From contig JACCXH010000061.1 of the NCBI GenBank assembly GCA_013697245.1, positions 1 through 58,928 on the forward strand: 58,928 nt of DNA, written 5' to 3'. The position numbers were made by a program, and so were the translations under genes. The DNA comes from Bacteroidota bacterium. Its GTDB lineage: Bacteria > Bacteroidota > Bacteroidia > B-17B0 > Aurantibacillaceae. The notes below the pieces were generated by a model. The model worked only from the letters and a program-made list of their open reading frames with translations. It did no database searches and was not told the origin of the DNA. This document shows, piece after piece, positions 25,543-37,983 of this stretch. Position 1 is the first letter of the stretch. Every line of letters starts with the position of its first letter.

Positions 25543-25605
25543 GGTTTTATTTATTAGTTTTAAAGATACTTATGTAAAATAATGATACCAATAAAAATGA
25601 CTGAA

Positions 25606-27069
25606 TTAACTTTTTTGTTTATTTCTAATTAACAGCGTGTTGATTTTGTTGTATTCAGTTATAATATCGTAACTGTCAGGTGTCAGTTTATCCAAGTCGT
25701 TCTTAAAAATATAATAATAATCTGCACCGGTTGATATTCCGTTCCTGTCTGCAGGTAACAGCCAGTCAAGATCTTTAGTTTGCCTGTAAAAATTAATAGT
25801 TGGTTCAAAAAGCCAGTTAATTTCCAGTTTTATTTTTTGAGGATCTGAATTTGTCTTTTGATGGTACTCTGTTAATTTTTGAAGCATATTTTTTGTTTCC
25901 ATATCAAATTCCCATTCAGAACAGGATCTAAGGTTGAGCTTTAAAGTAAAAGCAGTTAGCGAAACCAAGGCCAGGCCAAACGCGGCAACCGTAATGGATC
26001 TTTTAAAATTAACCGAAGATAAATAAGAAAGTAAAAAGCCAAAATGTAGGATGAATAACGGAAAAAGAAAAAGTGAGAAGCGTGAAACAGGATAATCTGC
26101 TTTAAAGATGAGTCTTTGTAATACTATGGCAAGCGATATAAGAGCCAATAAAAAGTTGGAAATGATAAAGCCTTTGAAATTAATAAAAAATGCTTCATTC
26201 TTGCGCATTATCATTCGGATGATAAAAACAAATGGTATTAACACACTACCCGTAAATAAAATTTGCAGACAAACTAAAATAAATTGCGGGATGTGAGGGA
26301 ACTGAAGCGTGTAATGAATTAAGCTGTTAACGGTATCTTCATAAAAACCGTTCTTACCGCCAAAATCAAGTCCGTTGCTCATTAACAGTCTTCTTACCGG
26401 TTCAAAAAGTATAATGATGACAACTATTAATGGCAAAAGATGCGCTTTATTGGCGCTAAAAAAATTATATTTTTTGTTCGAAATTAATTTTACATCTATA
26501 AAAACAATCATGTTATAAATAACAAGTAACGAAACGTAAAGATCAAGCGCAGTAAAATTGCTTAGCACTGCCAGTAATGCGCCGGTATGGAACAAAATAA
26601 TATTCTTTGTTTTTTGGTCGTAAAACGAGCGTATGAAATGATATAAACTCATTACCATAAAGCCATAAGACATGCCATAACCGCGCCCTAAGCCAAAAAG
26701 ATCTATTAATGAATTGTTGGTACACAAAAGTAAAAGAATAGCGATAATAAGTAATTGGTCGCTTTTTTTGAATAACAAATAACAATAGGTAATATAAACA
26801 CAAAACAATAAAAGGTTTGGTAAACGTAATGCCAATTCAGAGCATCCAAATAACTGCTCTGAATATTTCATAAATAAACTATTAAGAATATGATTATTCG
26901 TATACCAATTGCTGAAGGAGATAATATCCATAAAGCTTGTATGGACATATGTGAGATAAGTAAAACTTTCGTCGTGTGTAAATGAAGATAGGTAAGCTTT
27001 AGCAGAGATGTATGCAAGAACCAGCACTCCAAGCACAATAACAAAGATCTTGGAGTAATTAGGTTTCAT
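25606..27069 (-). CDS. GT-C type membrane glycosyltransferase (PMT/GT39-like)
   Basis: 487 residues with about ten membrane helices. The first extracytoplasmic loop carries SSFTHDESFTYL, where Asp-Glu after the first helix is the conserved acidic pair of the ArnT/PMT family, followed by WYTNNHILNSLF. A soluble C-terminal part (about 390-487) faces the periplasm. Expected to transfer a sugar from a polyprenyl carrier. Sits 15 bases after the carboxylase gene on the same strand, possibly co-transcribed but with no evident link in function. Confidence 0.75.
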   Translation of the reverse strand: MKPNYSKIFVIVLGVLVLAYISAKAYLSSFTHDESFTYLTYVHTSFMDIISFSNWYTNNHILNSLFMKYSEQLFGCSELALRLPNLLLFCVYITYCYLLFKKSDQLLIIAILLLLCTNNSLIDLFGLGRGYGMSYGFMVMSLYHFIRSFYDQKTKNIILFHTGALLAVLSNFTALDLYVSLLVIYNMIVFIDVKLISNKKYNFFSANKAHLLPLIVVIIILFEPVRRLLMSNGLDFGGKNGFYEDTVNSLIHYTLQFPHIPQFILVCLQILFTGSVLIPFVFIIRMIMRKNEAFFINFKGFIISNFLLALISLAIVLQRLIFKADYPVSRFSLFLFPLFILHFGFLLSYLSSVNFKRSITVAAFGLALVSLTAFTLKLNLRSCSEWEFDMETKNMLQKLTEYHQKTNSDPQKIKLEINWLFEPTINFYRQTKDLDWLLPADRNGISTGADYYYIFKNDLDKLTPDSYDIITEYNKINTLLIRNKQKS

Positions 27070-27083
27070 AAATAAATTATATT

Positions 27084-28625
27084 CTACAACGGAATATTAC
27101 CGTGTTTCTTCTTCGGCAACTTATCTACTTTGTTCTCCATCATTTTAAAGGCTTTAATTAGTTTTAAGCGGGTCTCTTTTGGTTCTATTACTTCATCAAT
27201 AAAGCCACGCTCTGCAGCACGGTATGGATTAGCAAACATATTTTTGTATTCTGTTTCTTTCTCTAACCATTTACCATCTTTATCTTTTGCCGCAGCGATC
27301 TCATTTTTAAAAATGATCTCGGCAGCGCCTTTAGCGCCCATTACGGCAATTTCGGCACTTGGCCAGGCAAAGTTCATATCTGCGCCAATATGTTTACTGT
27401 TCATTACATCATAAGCGCCACCGTATGCCTTACGGGTAATTACGGTAATTCTTGGAACGGTTGCTTCGCTAAAAGCATACAATAATTTAGCACCGTTGGT
27501 AATAATGGCATTCCACTCCTGGTCGGTACCCGGTAAAAAGCCCGGTACATCTTCAAACACCAGTAACGGAATATTAAAGCTATCGCAAAAGCGCACAAAA
27601 CGCGCTGCTTTTGTAGAAGAATGAATGTCTAAAACACCCGCTAATACGGCTGGCTGGTTAGCCACAATGCCAATGCTTTTTCCGGCGAGGCGCGCAAAAC
27701 CAACAACGATGTTCTCGGCAAATAATTTGTGCACTTCAAAAAAACTACCATCATCCAGTACTTTTTCAATAACCTCTCTAATGTCGTATGGCTGATTGGC
27801 GTTGTTTGGAATAATATGATTTAATTCTTCTCTTAGTTCATTACCCATTTCGTAGGGCAGGGAAGGAGCATCTTCTTCGCAATTTTGCGGCACGTAACTT
27901 AATAATTGTTTTAAATAATTAATGGCCTCTATTTCATTGGCACAGGCAAAATGGGTAACACCGCTTTTTGTAGCATGCGCCATGGCGCCGCCCAACTCTT
28001 CGCTGGTAACTTCTTCGTGTGTGACTGTTTTTACAACGTTAGGGCCAGTTACAAACATGTAACTAGTGTTCTCTACCATTAAAATAAAATCGGTTATTGC
28101 TGGGCTGTATACAGCGCCACCGGCACATGGGCCCATAATAGCGCTTAGTTGCGGTATAACGCCGCTAAACCTTACATTACGGTAAAAAATATCTGCATAA
28201 CCTCCTAAAGAAACAACGCCTTCCTGAATACGGGCGCCGCCACTATCGTTTAGGCCTATTAAAGGAGCACCGTTCTTGGCGGCAAGGTCCATGATCTTTA
28301 CAATCTTTTCGGCATGCGTTTCGCTTAAGCTGCCGCCAAATACGGTAAAATCCTGAGAGAATACGTAGGTTAAACGTCCGTTAATATTGCCATAACCGGT
28401 AACCACGCCATCGCCAAGGTATTTTTCTTTATCCAAACCAAAGTCGTTGCTACGGTGTTGCACCAGCATACCAATTTCTTCAAAAGTTCCTTCATCCATT
28501 AAAAAATGAATGCGCTCACGAGCCGTTAGCTTACCTTTTTTGTGTTGCGCATCAATACGTTTTTGCCCACCGCCTAAAAGAGCTTCGGCTTTTTTTTGTT
28601 CTAATATTTTTATTTTATCGTTCAT
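27084..28625 (-). CDS. Acyl-CoA carboxylase beta subunit (propionyl/methylmalonyl-CoA carboxyltransferase)
   Basis: 513 residues, full length for PccB/MmdA. The N-terminal half has [29 protein letters not shown] and [19 protein letters not shown], the C-terminal half has [17 protein letters not shown], the oxyanion-forming [15 protein letters not shown] and [14 protein letters not shown]. It transfers carboxyl groups from biotin to propionyl-CoA or the reverse from methylmalonyl-CoA. No biotin carboxylase or biotin carrier gene is adjacent. Start overlaps the terC stop as ATGA. Confidence 0.92.
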   Translation of the reverse strand: MNDKIKILEQKKAEALLGGGQKRIDAQHKKGKLTARERIHFLMDEGTFEEIGMLVQHRSNDFGLDKEKYLGDGVVTGYGNINGRLTYVFSQDFTVFGGSLSETHAEKIVKIMDLAAKNGAPLIGLNDSGGARIQEGVVSLGGYADIFYRNVRFSGVIPQLSAIMGPCAGGAVYSPAITDFILMVENTSYMFVTGPNVVKTVTHEEVTSEELGGAMAHATKSGVTHFACANEIEAINYLKQLLSYVPQNCEEDAPSLPYEMGNELREELNHIIPNNANQPYDIREVIEKVLDDGSFFEVHKLFAENIVVGFARLAGKSIGIVANQPAVLAGVLDIHSSTKAARFVRFCDSFNIPLLVFEDVPGFLPGTDQEWNAIITNGAKLLYAFSEATVPRITVITRKAYGGAYDVMNSKHIGADMNFAWPSAEIAVMGAKGAAEIIFKNEIAAAKDKDGKWLEKETEYKNMFANPYRAAERGFIDEVIEPKETRLKLIKAFKMMENKVDKLPKKKHGNIPL

Positions 28626-29422
28626 GGTTTTCCAATAAATTCGTTTGCTTCTTGTTCAATACCTTCATCAATACTATTCTTTCTTAAAGTAATAGGATTG
28701 CGTTTTTTTCTGAATTTTAAATTTAATAATTCCACACCAAAGCTAAAAGCCATAGCAAAATAAATATAACCTTTTGGAATCTCGATCTTATGTATATGAA
28801 GGCCTTCTACTACCAACAAAACGGCAATTAATACTAAAAACGAAAGCGCAAGTATTTTAAATGTTGGGTGTTTTTCAATAAAGGCCGAGATCTTTGGGGC
28901 GTAAACAAACATAATGAACATGCTTATAATAACAGCAATGCACATGATAATGATATCACCGGCCATGCCTATAGCGGTAATAATACCATCGACGCTAAAC
29001 ACAATATCTATCAATAGTATCTGGGCCATAATAGAACGGAAACCTTTTTTAAGGTTTTGTTTGGCCTCATTCCCTTCCTCATTGGCCCCTTCTAATTTGT
29101 TATGAATTTCGAGTGTGCTATTAACCAGTAAAAATAATCCCCCGGCAAGCATTATAATATCTTTTAAAGCTACGCCGTGATCGAATATCGTAAATAGCAC
29201 CTTATCGCCGCTAATAAGGTAGAACATTGTAAATAAAAGGCTAATACGCATAATAATGCCAACTGTCATCCAGATAAGACTAGCGCGTTTGGTTTGCTCT
29301 TTTGGTAAGCGCCCCATAACTATCGAAACGAAAATTACATTGTCTATCCCTAACAGAATTTCCATTACGGTTAGGCTTAACAAACTCAATAAGCCATCGG
29401 CAGATAATAAGTGCGTAAACAT
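28622..29422 (-). CDS. TerC family membrane protein
   Basis: 266 residues with seven membrane helices. The family's acidic membrane motifs are [19 protein letters not shown] near the start and [19 protein letters not shown] in the middle. TerC/Alx proteins are tied to metal (manganese) export or loading of exported metalloproteins. Coupled by a four-base overlap to the carboxylase beta gene. Confidence 0.92.
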   Translation of the reverse strand: MFTHLLSADGLLSLLSLTVMEILLGIDNVIFVSIVMGRLPKEQTKRASLIWMTVGIIMRISLLFTMFYLISGDKVLFTIFDHGVALKDIIMLAGGLFLLVNSTLEIHNKLEGANEEGNEAKQNLKKGFRSIMAQILLIDIVFSVDGIITAIGMAGDIIIMCIAVIISMFIMFVYAPKISAFIEKHPTFKILALSFLVLIAVLLVVEGLHIHKIEIPKGYIYFAMAFSFGVELLNLKFRKKRNPITLRKNSIDEGIEQEANEFIGKP

Positions 29423-29486
29423 AGGTCGTAAAGATATATTTTAATTTAATTTGCTCCTAAATTGTGAATATTTATTGTGAAAAGAA

Positions 29487-32044
<2,558 letters not shown>

Positions 32045-32045
<1 letters not shown>

Positions 32046-32653
32046 TGGCAGGTAAAGATTCCCAGATCCTTCATCTTAAAAAAGATAAAAAGCTTAAAAA
32101 AGTAATTGAGCAGGTTGGTGTTTTAAAAACAAAAAAAAATGAAGATCTTTTTATTTCTTTATTAAGTGCCATTGTTAGTCAGCAACTTTCTGTAAAAGCC
32201 GCAAATACTATTTGGGGAAGATTTGAAGGCTTATTTAAAGACCGTATTCCAACTGCAAAAGCCATTCTTAAATTAAAAGACGATAAGTTGAGAAGCGTTG
32301 GTCTATCTTACCAAAAAGCGGGTTACTTAAAAAATATATCTAATTTTTCGTTAGAACAAACTTTAGATTATAAATTATTAAAAACAAAAACCGATGATGA
32401 GTTGGTTGAATATTTGGTGCAAATTAAAGGGGTAGGGCGTTGGACAGTTGAGATGTTACTGATGTTTAATTTAAACAGGAAAGATGTTTTCCCAAAAGAT
32501 GATCTTGGTATACAGAACGGAATGAAAAAATTGTACGGACTAACTACTGAAAAAAAGGCCCTGTTAAAAGAGATGGAAGAGATAGCGGAATCATGGCGTC
32601 CATACAGAACTGCTGCTTGCATGTATATTTGGCGCTACAAAGACACCCAATAA
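32045..32653 (+). CDS. DNA-3-methyladenine glycosylase II (AlkA-like, HhH-GPD)
   Basis: 202 residues. LLSAIVSQQLSVKAANTIW opens the HhH-GPD fold, the hairpin is LVQIKGVGRWTVEMLLMF, followed by the catalytic Asp in FPKDDLGIQNGM. It removes alkylated purines in base excision repair. No FeS-cluster cysteines, as expected for the AlkA group. TAATG overlap couples it to the ABC-F gene. Confidence 0.93.
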
Positions 32654-32675
32654 ATTGTTGTTACGATTACAAATA

Positions 32676-32712
32676 AAAAAAGCCACCTTTTAAAGATGGC
32701 TTTCATTTTTTT
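32676..32712. terminator. Bidirectional terminator between alkA-like and subtilase genes
   Basis: AAAGCCACCTTT and AAAGATGGCTTT pair with one mismatch around a TA loop, with A and T runs on the two sides, serving both convergent genes. Confidence 0.8.
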
Positions 32713-32723
32713 AAAGAATAATT

Positions 32724-34334
32724 TTAAGTTTTAGTCTTCGTATATTTCTCAGCCATTTTTACGGCTTCAAATAAATTAATGATGCCGCCATTTTTTCCAA
32801 GCTTGTCAAACTTTATCATTTCATCTTTGGTGCCGGGTTTAATAACCTTTTCACTTTTATAAGTTTTTAAACTGCTTTTAATTAAGATCTTTTTTATTTG
32901 CTGAGGTGTTAAAGAAGGGTAGTATGATTTTAAAACTGCCGCAACACCACAAGCTACAGGCGTTGCCATACTTGTTCCGCTGGCATCTTTATAACCACCT
33001 TCGGGTACAGTTGAATAAATATCAACACCGGGTGCAAAAAGATCTACTGTTTTTTTACCGTAGTTAGAAAAGTTAGCAGCTATCTTCTCATTTGGTTGCC
33101 AGTTCAATGCGCCAATGTCCATAAAGTTAGTGGCAAGATCGCCATTTTCATATTTTTTGCAAGGATAATGTACTACTTCGTCAATGTCTGTATGATCGTT
33201 ACCCGCTGCATGCATTAATAACACGCCTTTACTTTCGGCATATTTTACGGCATCATCAACTACTTTTTTATCCCAGCTGTATTTTTTTCCAAAGCTCATG
33301 TTCACAATAGTTGCACCATTATCAACGGCATACCGTATAGCATTGGCAACATCCTTATCGCGTTCATCGCCCGATGGTACACAACGTATGGCCATTATTT
33401 GCACATCTGCAGCAACACCATCCATACCTATACCGTTTTTTCTGGATGCACCAATAATACCGGCAACGTGTGTGCCGTGAAAGCTGTTAGGGCCTTTACA
33501 ATCGGGGTTACCATAATTTTTATCGTAAGGATTAGTATAATCATCGCCAATAATATTACGCGGATCATAATCCATATTTAGCCCACACTCTACATACGAT
33601 TTAAATTGATCGTAACCTTCTTCAATTTCTTTTATAGACTCGTCAAGATTTTTTGCCGGCGAATTTTTCATCATGGCAATGGCAACCAATTTCATTTGCT
33701 TATCAGCTTTATCTTTCGGTTCAAATTTTAGTAATGCGGTAGGGTCAACAGATTCAATCTTTAATTGTTCTTTTGCATTTTTATTTAAGTTGGTTAAACC
33801 TTCGTATAAAAATTTATATTGATTGTACAAACCTTCAAACTTATCTTTTGTTTGTATGTAATCTGTTTTTATTTCCTGGTATAATTTGTACTCTTTTTTA
33901 TCCTCTTTTGTTGTAAAGTCGGCTTCGGTCTTACCTTCAAACTTTGGTTTCATTTTACGCATAAGGCGTGTCATTTCAAGGTTCTCGCCATCTACGTTCT
34001 TTCCATCTTTTCCACCTAAAAAATTCCAACCATGTATGTCATCAATATATCCGTTCTTATCATCATCAACACCATTGCCTGCGATCTCTTTTGGATTTAC
34101 CCACATAACACCTTTTAGGTCTTCGTGGTTATAATCAACGCCGCTATCAATTACGCCAACAATAACAGTGGTAGACTTTTTATCTTTAAGCAACTCCTGG
34201 TAAGTTCTTTCGGTGCTCACACCATTAATTTTATCGTTTGTAGGATCAAGGTTAAACCAATTGTCAGGACGCTTCTCTTGAGCATTAAAGAAAAAAGCCG
34301 ATAGCAGGGCGACTGATAGAAAAAATTGTTTCAT
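32724..34334 (-). CDS. Secreted subtilisin-like serine protease (S8)
   Basis: 536 residues, signal peptide ending FFNAQ. Catalytic Asp in VGVIDSGVDYNHEDL, His in FHGTHVAGIIGA, Ser in DASGTSMATPVACG. Between the Asp and His lies an insert of about 180 residues (about 100-270), largely Lys/Glu-rich, not found in simple subtilisins. No obvious type IX sorting domain at the C-terminus, so it is periplasmic or exported by other means. A -7 promoter element and a palindrome stand upstream. Confidence 0.93.
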   Translation of the reverse strand: MKQFFLSVALLSAFFFNAQEKRPDNWFNLDPTNDKINGVSTERTYQELLKDKKSTTVIVGVIDSGVDYNHEDLKGVMWVNPKEIAGNGVDDDKNGYIDDIHGWNFLGGKDGKNVDGENLEMTRLMRKMKPKFEGKTEADFTTKEDKKEYKLYQEIKTDYIQTKDKFEGLYNQYKFLYEGLTNLNKNAKEQLKIESVDPTALLKFEPKDKADKQMKLVAIAMMKNSPAKNLDESIKEIEEGYDQFKSYVECGLNMDYDPRNIIGDDYTNPYDKNYGNPDCKGPNSFHGTHVAGIIGASRKNGIGMDGVAADVQIMAIRCVPSGDERDKDVANAIRYAVDNGATIVNMSFGKKYSWDKKVVDDAVKYAESKGVLLMHAAGNDHTDIDEVVHYPCKKYENGDLATNFMDIGALNWQPNEKIAANFSNYGKKTVDLFAPGVDIYSTVPEGGYKDASGTSMATPVACGVAAVLKSYYPSLTPQQIKKILIKSSLKTYKSEKVIKPGTKDEMIKFDKLGKNGGIINLFEAVKMAEKYTKTKT

Positions 34335-34356
34335 TTAAATTTGATTAAGTGTTTAA

Positions 34357-34364
34357 CAAAGATA
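34357..34364 (-). promoter_or_regulatory. Promoter -7 element of the subtilase gene
   Basis: TATCTTTG on the minus strand (TAnnTTTG) 22 bases upstream of the start at 34334. No clear -33 TTTG, which would fit dependence on an activator. Confidence 0.45.
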
Positions 34365-34414
34365 TAATATAGATCGGCGAATTATTAACCATTTAACAAC
34401 ATTTTAGTAAAATA

Positions 34415-34428
34415 CCCCCAAATGGGGG
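34415..34428. promoter_or_regulatory. Palindrome CCCCCAAATGGGGG, candidate operator
   Basis: Five C, AAAT, five G, about 80 bases upstream of the subtilase start and 50 bases beyond its -7 element. Flanked by an 8-base inverted repeat AGTTATGC (34431-34438) / GCATAACT (34460-34467). Position fits an activator site. Confidence 0.45.
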
Positions 34429-34505
34429 ACAGTTATGCCTATTGGCCGACGAAACGAAAGCATAACTATATAACATTAATTAGCCCGGAGTTGATACGAA
34501 ATAAA

Positions 34506-34533
34506 AAACCCTCTCTTAAAAAAGAAAGGGTTT
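34506..34533 (-). terminator. Terminator of the Cys/Lys-rich peptide gene
   Basis: AAACCCT and AGGGTTT with inner pairing TCTT/AGA, followed on the minus strand by T-rich sequence. Confidence 0.65.
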
Positions 34534-34557
34534 AATTTATTGTAATTAATTACAGGA

Positions 34558-34788
34558 TTATTTTTTTTCTTCAGTAGTTTTTGTTTCAGCAGAAGCTTCA
34601 GCTTTCTTTTTGCAGCAAGATTTTTCGCCATTAGCGCAACCTTCTTTTTTCTCGCCGGCACAAGATTTACCTTCGCCTTTTTTGCAACATTCTTTTTTCT
34701 TTTTGTCTTTGTCGTCGCCTTTAGTATTTGCAACAACAGTGCTTCCTAATAAACCGGCGAAAGCTGCCATTAAAAGTAATTTTTTCAT
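34558..34788 (-). CDS. Exported Cys/Lys-rich small protein
   Basis: 76 residues: signal peptide (1-20, MKKLLLMAAFAGLLGSTVVA) and a mature part of about 55 residues made almost only of Lys, Glu, Cys, Gly and Ala. Eight cysteines or so are arranged as CC, C, C, CC separated by Lys/Gly stretches. Own terminator downstream. No family recognised. Composition suggests binding of metal ions or an anionic surface, but this is inference. Confidence 0.65.
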   Translation of the reverse strand: MKKLLLMAAFAGLLGSTVVANTKGDDKDKKKKECCKKGEGKSCAGEKKEGCANGEKSCCKKKAEASAETKTTEEKK

Positions 34789-34895
34789 TGTTTTAGTTTT
34801 AACGAGTTAATAATGTAAATATAGTTCATTTAATTCAGTATAAAAGTTAAAATTGATCAAAAATTAGTACAGACTATATTGATTTAGTCTTGTTT

Positions 34896-35486
34896 TTATT
34901 TAAGGTCAATAACATCCAACACAACTAAAAGGGCAAATAACCAATATAAAAATAAGAAATGTAGAATCAGGTCAATCCAAAAATTCAATGTAATTGTTTT
35001 TCCATCTTTTAGATAAATTGCTATTAAAGCTAAAATTGGAAATAAACATAAAATTATTAGTAAAATCAAATTAACATCGCTATCCCCTTTTTTTGTTTTG
35101 TCATAAATTTGTTTTTGTGCTACTGGCTTAATATCAGATTTTACAGAAACATCTTTTTTATCATTTGCAGAGGCGGTTAAAATAACCGTTTTATGATGTT
35201 GTTTTTTAGAGCTTGGGCTAACATATTCTATTTTGTTGAACTCAGCAGGTGTAGTGTTCTTTAATTCCAAATTTGCTAAAGAAGAAACAGGCAATGCAGC
35301 GTTTTTTGCCGGCAATTTTTTTGCTACAGTTTCTTTATGTTCATTTTCTTTCTTAGCAGAAGAGTTATGGGTTGAAGAAGCAAAGTAATAACCTTTGGTG
35401 TATTTACGTTTGGTTAAACTAAATTTGTTAGCGCAAGAGCTAAGAAATATAATAGCAATTAAAGGTAAAATAATTTTGTTTTTCAT
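34896..35486 (-). CDS. Lipoprotein with C-terminal YqaE/Pmp3-like membrane domain
   Basis: 196 residues. Lipobox LSSC at about 15-18. A hydrophilic Lys-rich linker (25-140) is followed by two membrane helices with LILLIILCLFPILALIAIYL, then DLILHFLFLYWLFALL, the YqaE/Pmp3 pattern. In Bacteroidota this domain is often attached to a lipoprotein-like N-terminus. Pmp3 proteins affect membrane potential and stress; role here unknown. Confidence 0.75.
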   Translation of the reverse strand: MKNKIILPLIAIIFLSSCANKFSLTKRKYTKGYYFASSTHNSSAKKENEHKETVAKKLPAKNAALPVSSLANLELKNTTPAEFNKIEYVSPSSKKQHHKTVILTASANDKKDVSVKSDIKPVAQKQIYDKTKKGDSDVNLILLIILCLFPILALIAIYLKDGKTITLNFWIDLILHFLFLYWLFALLVVLDVIDLK

Positions 35487-35566
35487 ATGTTTTTTGGTTT
35501 TATAGTTTTTAATGTTCTTTGGCTAAATTTAAAATGAAAAAATTGATTTCCAAATTTTTTTTATTT

Positions 35567-36688
35567 TTATTTTTGAAGATAAGCGGTAATGGCAAAATGA
35601 TCGGTAAAAGTTTCATCATTACGCTTATAATTAAGGCATTTAAATTTTTTATCGTGCAAAATATAATCTATTCTAAACTGTGGCCATTTTCCGGCATAGG
35701 TCCGGCCAAAGCCTGTACCTTTTTCAACAAACGCATCACTTAATTGTTTAGAAAGTTGCTGGTAAGAATAAGAAGCCGGAGTGTCATTAAAATCGCCACA
35801 TAAAATAATTCTGTACCGGCAAGTCTTCATATGCGTTACCACCATATCAACCTGTTTGGTACGTTTGGTAAAAGCCCGTTTTAAACGTCTTAAAATGCTT
35901 TTACTATTTTCTACTTCATCTTCGGCATCTTTTTCTGAGATCACATCCTCTAAGAATTTATTGTCGCCTTTGCTAAAACTGATTGATTGTAGGTGAACAT
36001 TATAAACCCTTACCGTATCTTTATCAATAAGCAGGTCGGAAAAAATACAAATATTGTTTGATTTTGTTTTAAAAATTAATTTGCCCTGATTTACGATTGG
36101 GTATTTGCTAAACGTTGCAACACCCCAATGATCGAGCTCGCGCATGGTTACCGTATATTCTTTATGATGATAGGGCATGTTTAACAGTGATTGAAGGGTA
36201 TCGGTATTATTAAAATCACCTTTTTCTTCCGAAGTGTAAAACTCTTGTAAACACAATATATCCGGCTCCATGTCAGATAAACCGGTAAGGATCTTATTTC
36301 TTGTTTCATAGCTTTTTGACCAATTGTAAAGATCAAATAACATACAGTTGTATGAAGTTACTTTTATTTGTTTTGCTTCAGCTCTTGTAGGAATACTAAG
36401 CTGTACATACCTTAATGCGTTTGGTAAACTTATACAAAAAGCAATTAAGCCAAATGTAATAGCAGGCTTAAATTGCACCAGCCAATAAAAAACAAACAAA
36501 ACATTTAATAAAAATAAAAAAGGGTAAGCGAGACCAAAAAAAGCAGGAAGCCAAAAAAGTAACGGAGAAATGTATTTTGCCGCAACAGCAATTAAGAGAC
36601 TAACAATAACAAAGTAATGCAGCCATAGCATAATTTTATTGAACAAGGATAATTTTCGTTGTTCGCGTAAAGTAATTTTTTCACGCAA
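35567..36688 (-). CDS. Membrane-anchored endonuclease/exonuclease/phosphatase-family protein
   Basis: 373 residues. Three hydrophobic helices at 17-90, then an EEP domain: SYNCMLFDLYNW (Asn), DILCLQEFYTS (metal-binding Glu), YNVHLQSISF, ILCGDFNDTPASYSYQ (catalytic Asp-Asn) and DYILHDKKF, with a closing TDHFAIT His. All catalytic residues of the fold are present. Substrate may be a phospholipid, nucleic acid or phosphoester; the membrane anchor favours an extracytoplasmic site. Follows map by 40 bases. Confidence 0.87.
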   Translation of the reverse strand: MREKITLREQRKLSLFNKIMLWLHYFVIVSLLIAVAAKYISPLLFWLPAFFGLAYPFLFLLNVLFVFYWLVQFKPAITFGLIAFCISLPNALRYVQLSIPTRAEAKQIKVTSYNCMLFDLYNWSKSYETRNKILTGLSDMEPDILCLQEFYTSEEKGDFNNTDTLQSLLNMPYHHKEYTVTMRELDHWGVATFSKYPIVNQGKLIFKTKSNNICIFSDLLIDKDTVRVYNVHLQSISFSKGDNKFLEDVISEKDAEDEVENSKSILRRLKRAFTKRTKQVDMVVTHMKTCRYRIILCGDFNDTPASYSYQQLSKQLSDAFVEKGTGFGRTYAGKWPQFRIDYILHDKKFKCLNYKRNDETFTDHFAITAYLQK

Positions 36689-36728
36689 TTCTTTAATGGA
36701 TATTTTTCCGAAAACTGATATGATATCT

Positions 36729-37520
36729 TTATTTTACAGAAGCTAAAGCCTCTTCGATAATTGCATAAGAGCTTAAAATTTCAGGTTTACCATCCAGTAT
36801 AGCAACATCGTGCTCAAAATGGGCACTTGGTTTTCCGTCGGCAGTAATAATTGTCCAGCCGTCTTTTAATTGTTTTATGTTTTTTGTACCTAAATTTATC
36901 ATGGGCTCGATGGCTAAAACCATACCTTCTTTTAATTTTGGCCCATCGCCGCGCTTGCCGTAGTTTGGCACTTCCGGCTCTTCGTGCAGATTTTTTCCTA
37001 AACCGTGGCCAACTAGTTCGCGCACCACACCAAAACCGTTTTTTTCGGCGTGCTGCTGTATGGCAAAACTAATATCGCCAATACGGTTACCACTTACCAT
37101 TTGTTCTATTCCTAAATATAAACTCTCTTTGGTAACGTCAATTAATTTTTGAACCTCCGGTTTTATTTCACCAACTGCAAAGGTGTAGGCATGATCGCCA
37201 TAATAACCATTCTTTTTCACACCACAATCAACAGAAATAATATCGCCTTCAATTAAAGGTTTTTTTACAGGAATACCGTGCACGACAGCTTCGTTTATAG
37301 AAATGCATAGTGTAGCCGGAAAAGGATTGCTTTTGTGGCCATAGCCTTTAAATGCAGGCACACCGCCATTGTCGCGAATAAATTCTTCGGCCAGTTTATC
37401 TAATGCGGCAGGCTCAACGCCGGGCTTAACTTCTCTGGCAATAATAGCTAAAGTGCGAGAAACCATTAAGGCCGATTCGCGCATCAATTCAATTTCTTCT
37501 CTTGTTTTTAAATAGATCAT
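36729..37520 (-). CDS. map: Type I methionine aminopeptidase
   Basis: 263 residues, without the N-terminal zinc-finger extension. The five metal ligands are seen in ISVDCG, GDHAYTFAVG, LVGHGLGKNLHEEPEV, LAIEPM and HFEHDVAIL; the substrate-side His is in EAVVHGIPV. Removes N-terminal methionine. Start overlaps the HAD gene stop as ATGA. Not beside secY or infA here, so this may be one of two copies in the genome. Confidence 0.95.
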   Translation of the reverse strand: MIYLKTREEIELMRESALMVSRTLAIIAREVKPGVEPAALDKLAEEFIRDNGGVPAFKGYGHKSNPFPATLCISINEAVVHGIPVKKPLIEGDIISVDCGVKKNGYYGDHAYTFAVGEIKPEVQKLIDVTKESLYLGIEQMVSGNRIGDISFAIQQHAEKNGFGVVRELVGHGLGKNLHEEPEVPNYGKRGDGPKLKEGMVLAIEPMINLGTKNIKQLKDGWTIITADGKPSAHFEHDVAILDGKPEILSSYAIIEEALASVK

Positions 37521-37981
37521 TTTGGGCCAAATATTTTTTTGAAAATAGAACCTTCATTTTTCTTATAATTATTATGTGCATCTGAATTTTTTAATTGATG
37601 CGAAAACTCACCACCCTCAGGATGCAAGGTTTGCCATACTTCGCTCCAGCCAATAAAGCCGCCAATAGCCCTGTCATCAATAAACACATCGGCATTTACT
37701 TTCCTGGACATTTTTTCAGTTATTTCTTCTTCGGGATAATTTTTATTTACAGCATAGAACTCCACACCATTTTTTTTACAATATTCAACAGCTTCATCTA
37801 AAAGCGGACCTGTTCGAATGGTCCACAAAATTAACTTATGACCTTTTTTTTGCAGGGCCTTTAAGGTTGCAAAAGCAAATAACATTTCTTTACCTATTGC
37901 CGGATGCTTATGCTCTACAATTGTGCCATCAAAATCTACCGCAATTACTTTACTATCTCCGCTTAAAAATTGTTGTTGCAT
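37517..37981 (-). CDS. HAD-superfamily phosphatase, BT0820-type
   Basis: 154 residues. Nucleophile motif IAVDFDGTIVEHKHP, motif II LILWTIRTG, and late acidic pair in DVFIDDRAIGG. The short cap and the end match the small Bacteroides-type HAD group. Substrate unknown. Two bases after gpmA and overlapping map by four. Confidence 0.87.
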   Translation of the reverse strand: MQQQFLSGDSKVIAVDFDGTIVEHKHPAIGKEMLFAFATLKALQKKGHKLILWTIRTGPLLDEAVEYCKKNGVEFYAVNKNYPEEEITEKMSRKVNADVFIDDRAIGGFIGWSEVWQTLHPEGGEFSHQLKNSDAHNNYKKNEGSIFKKIFGPK

Positions 37982-37983
37982 GG

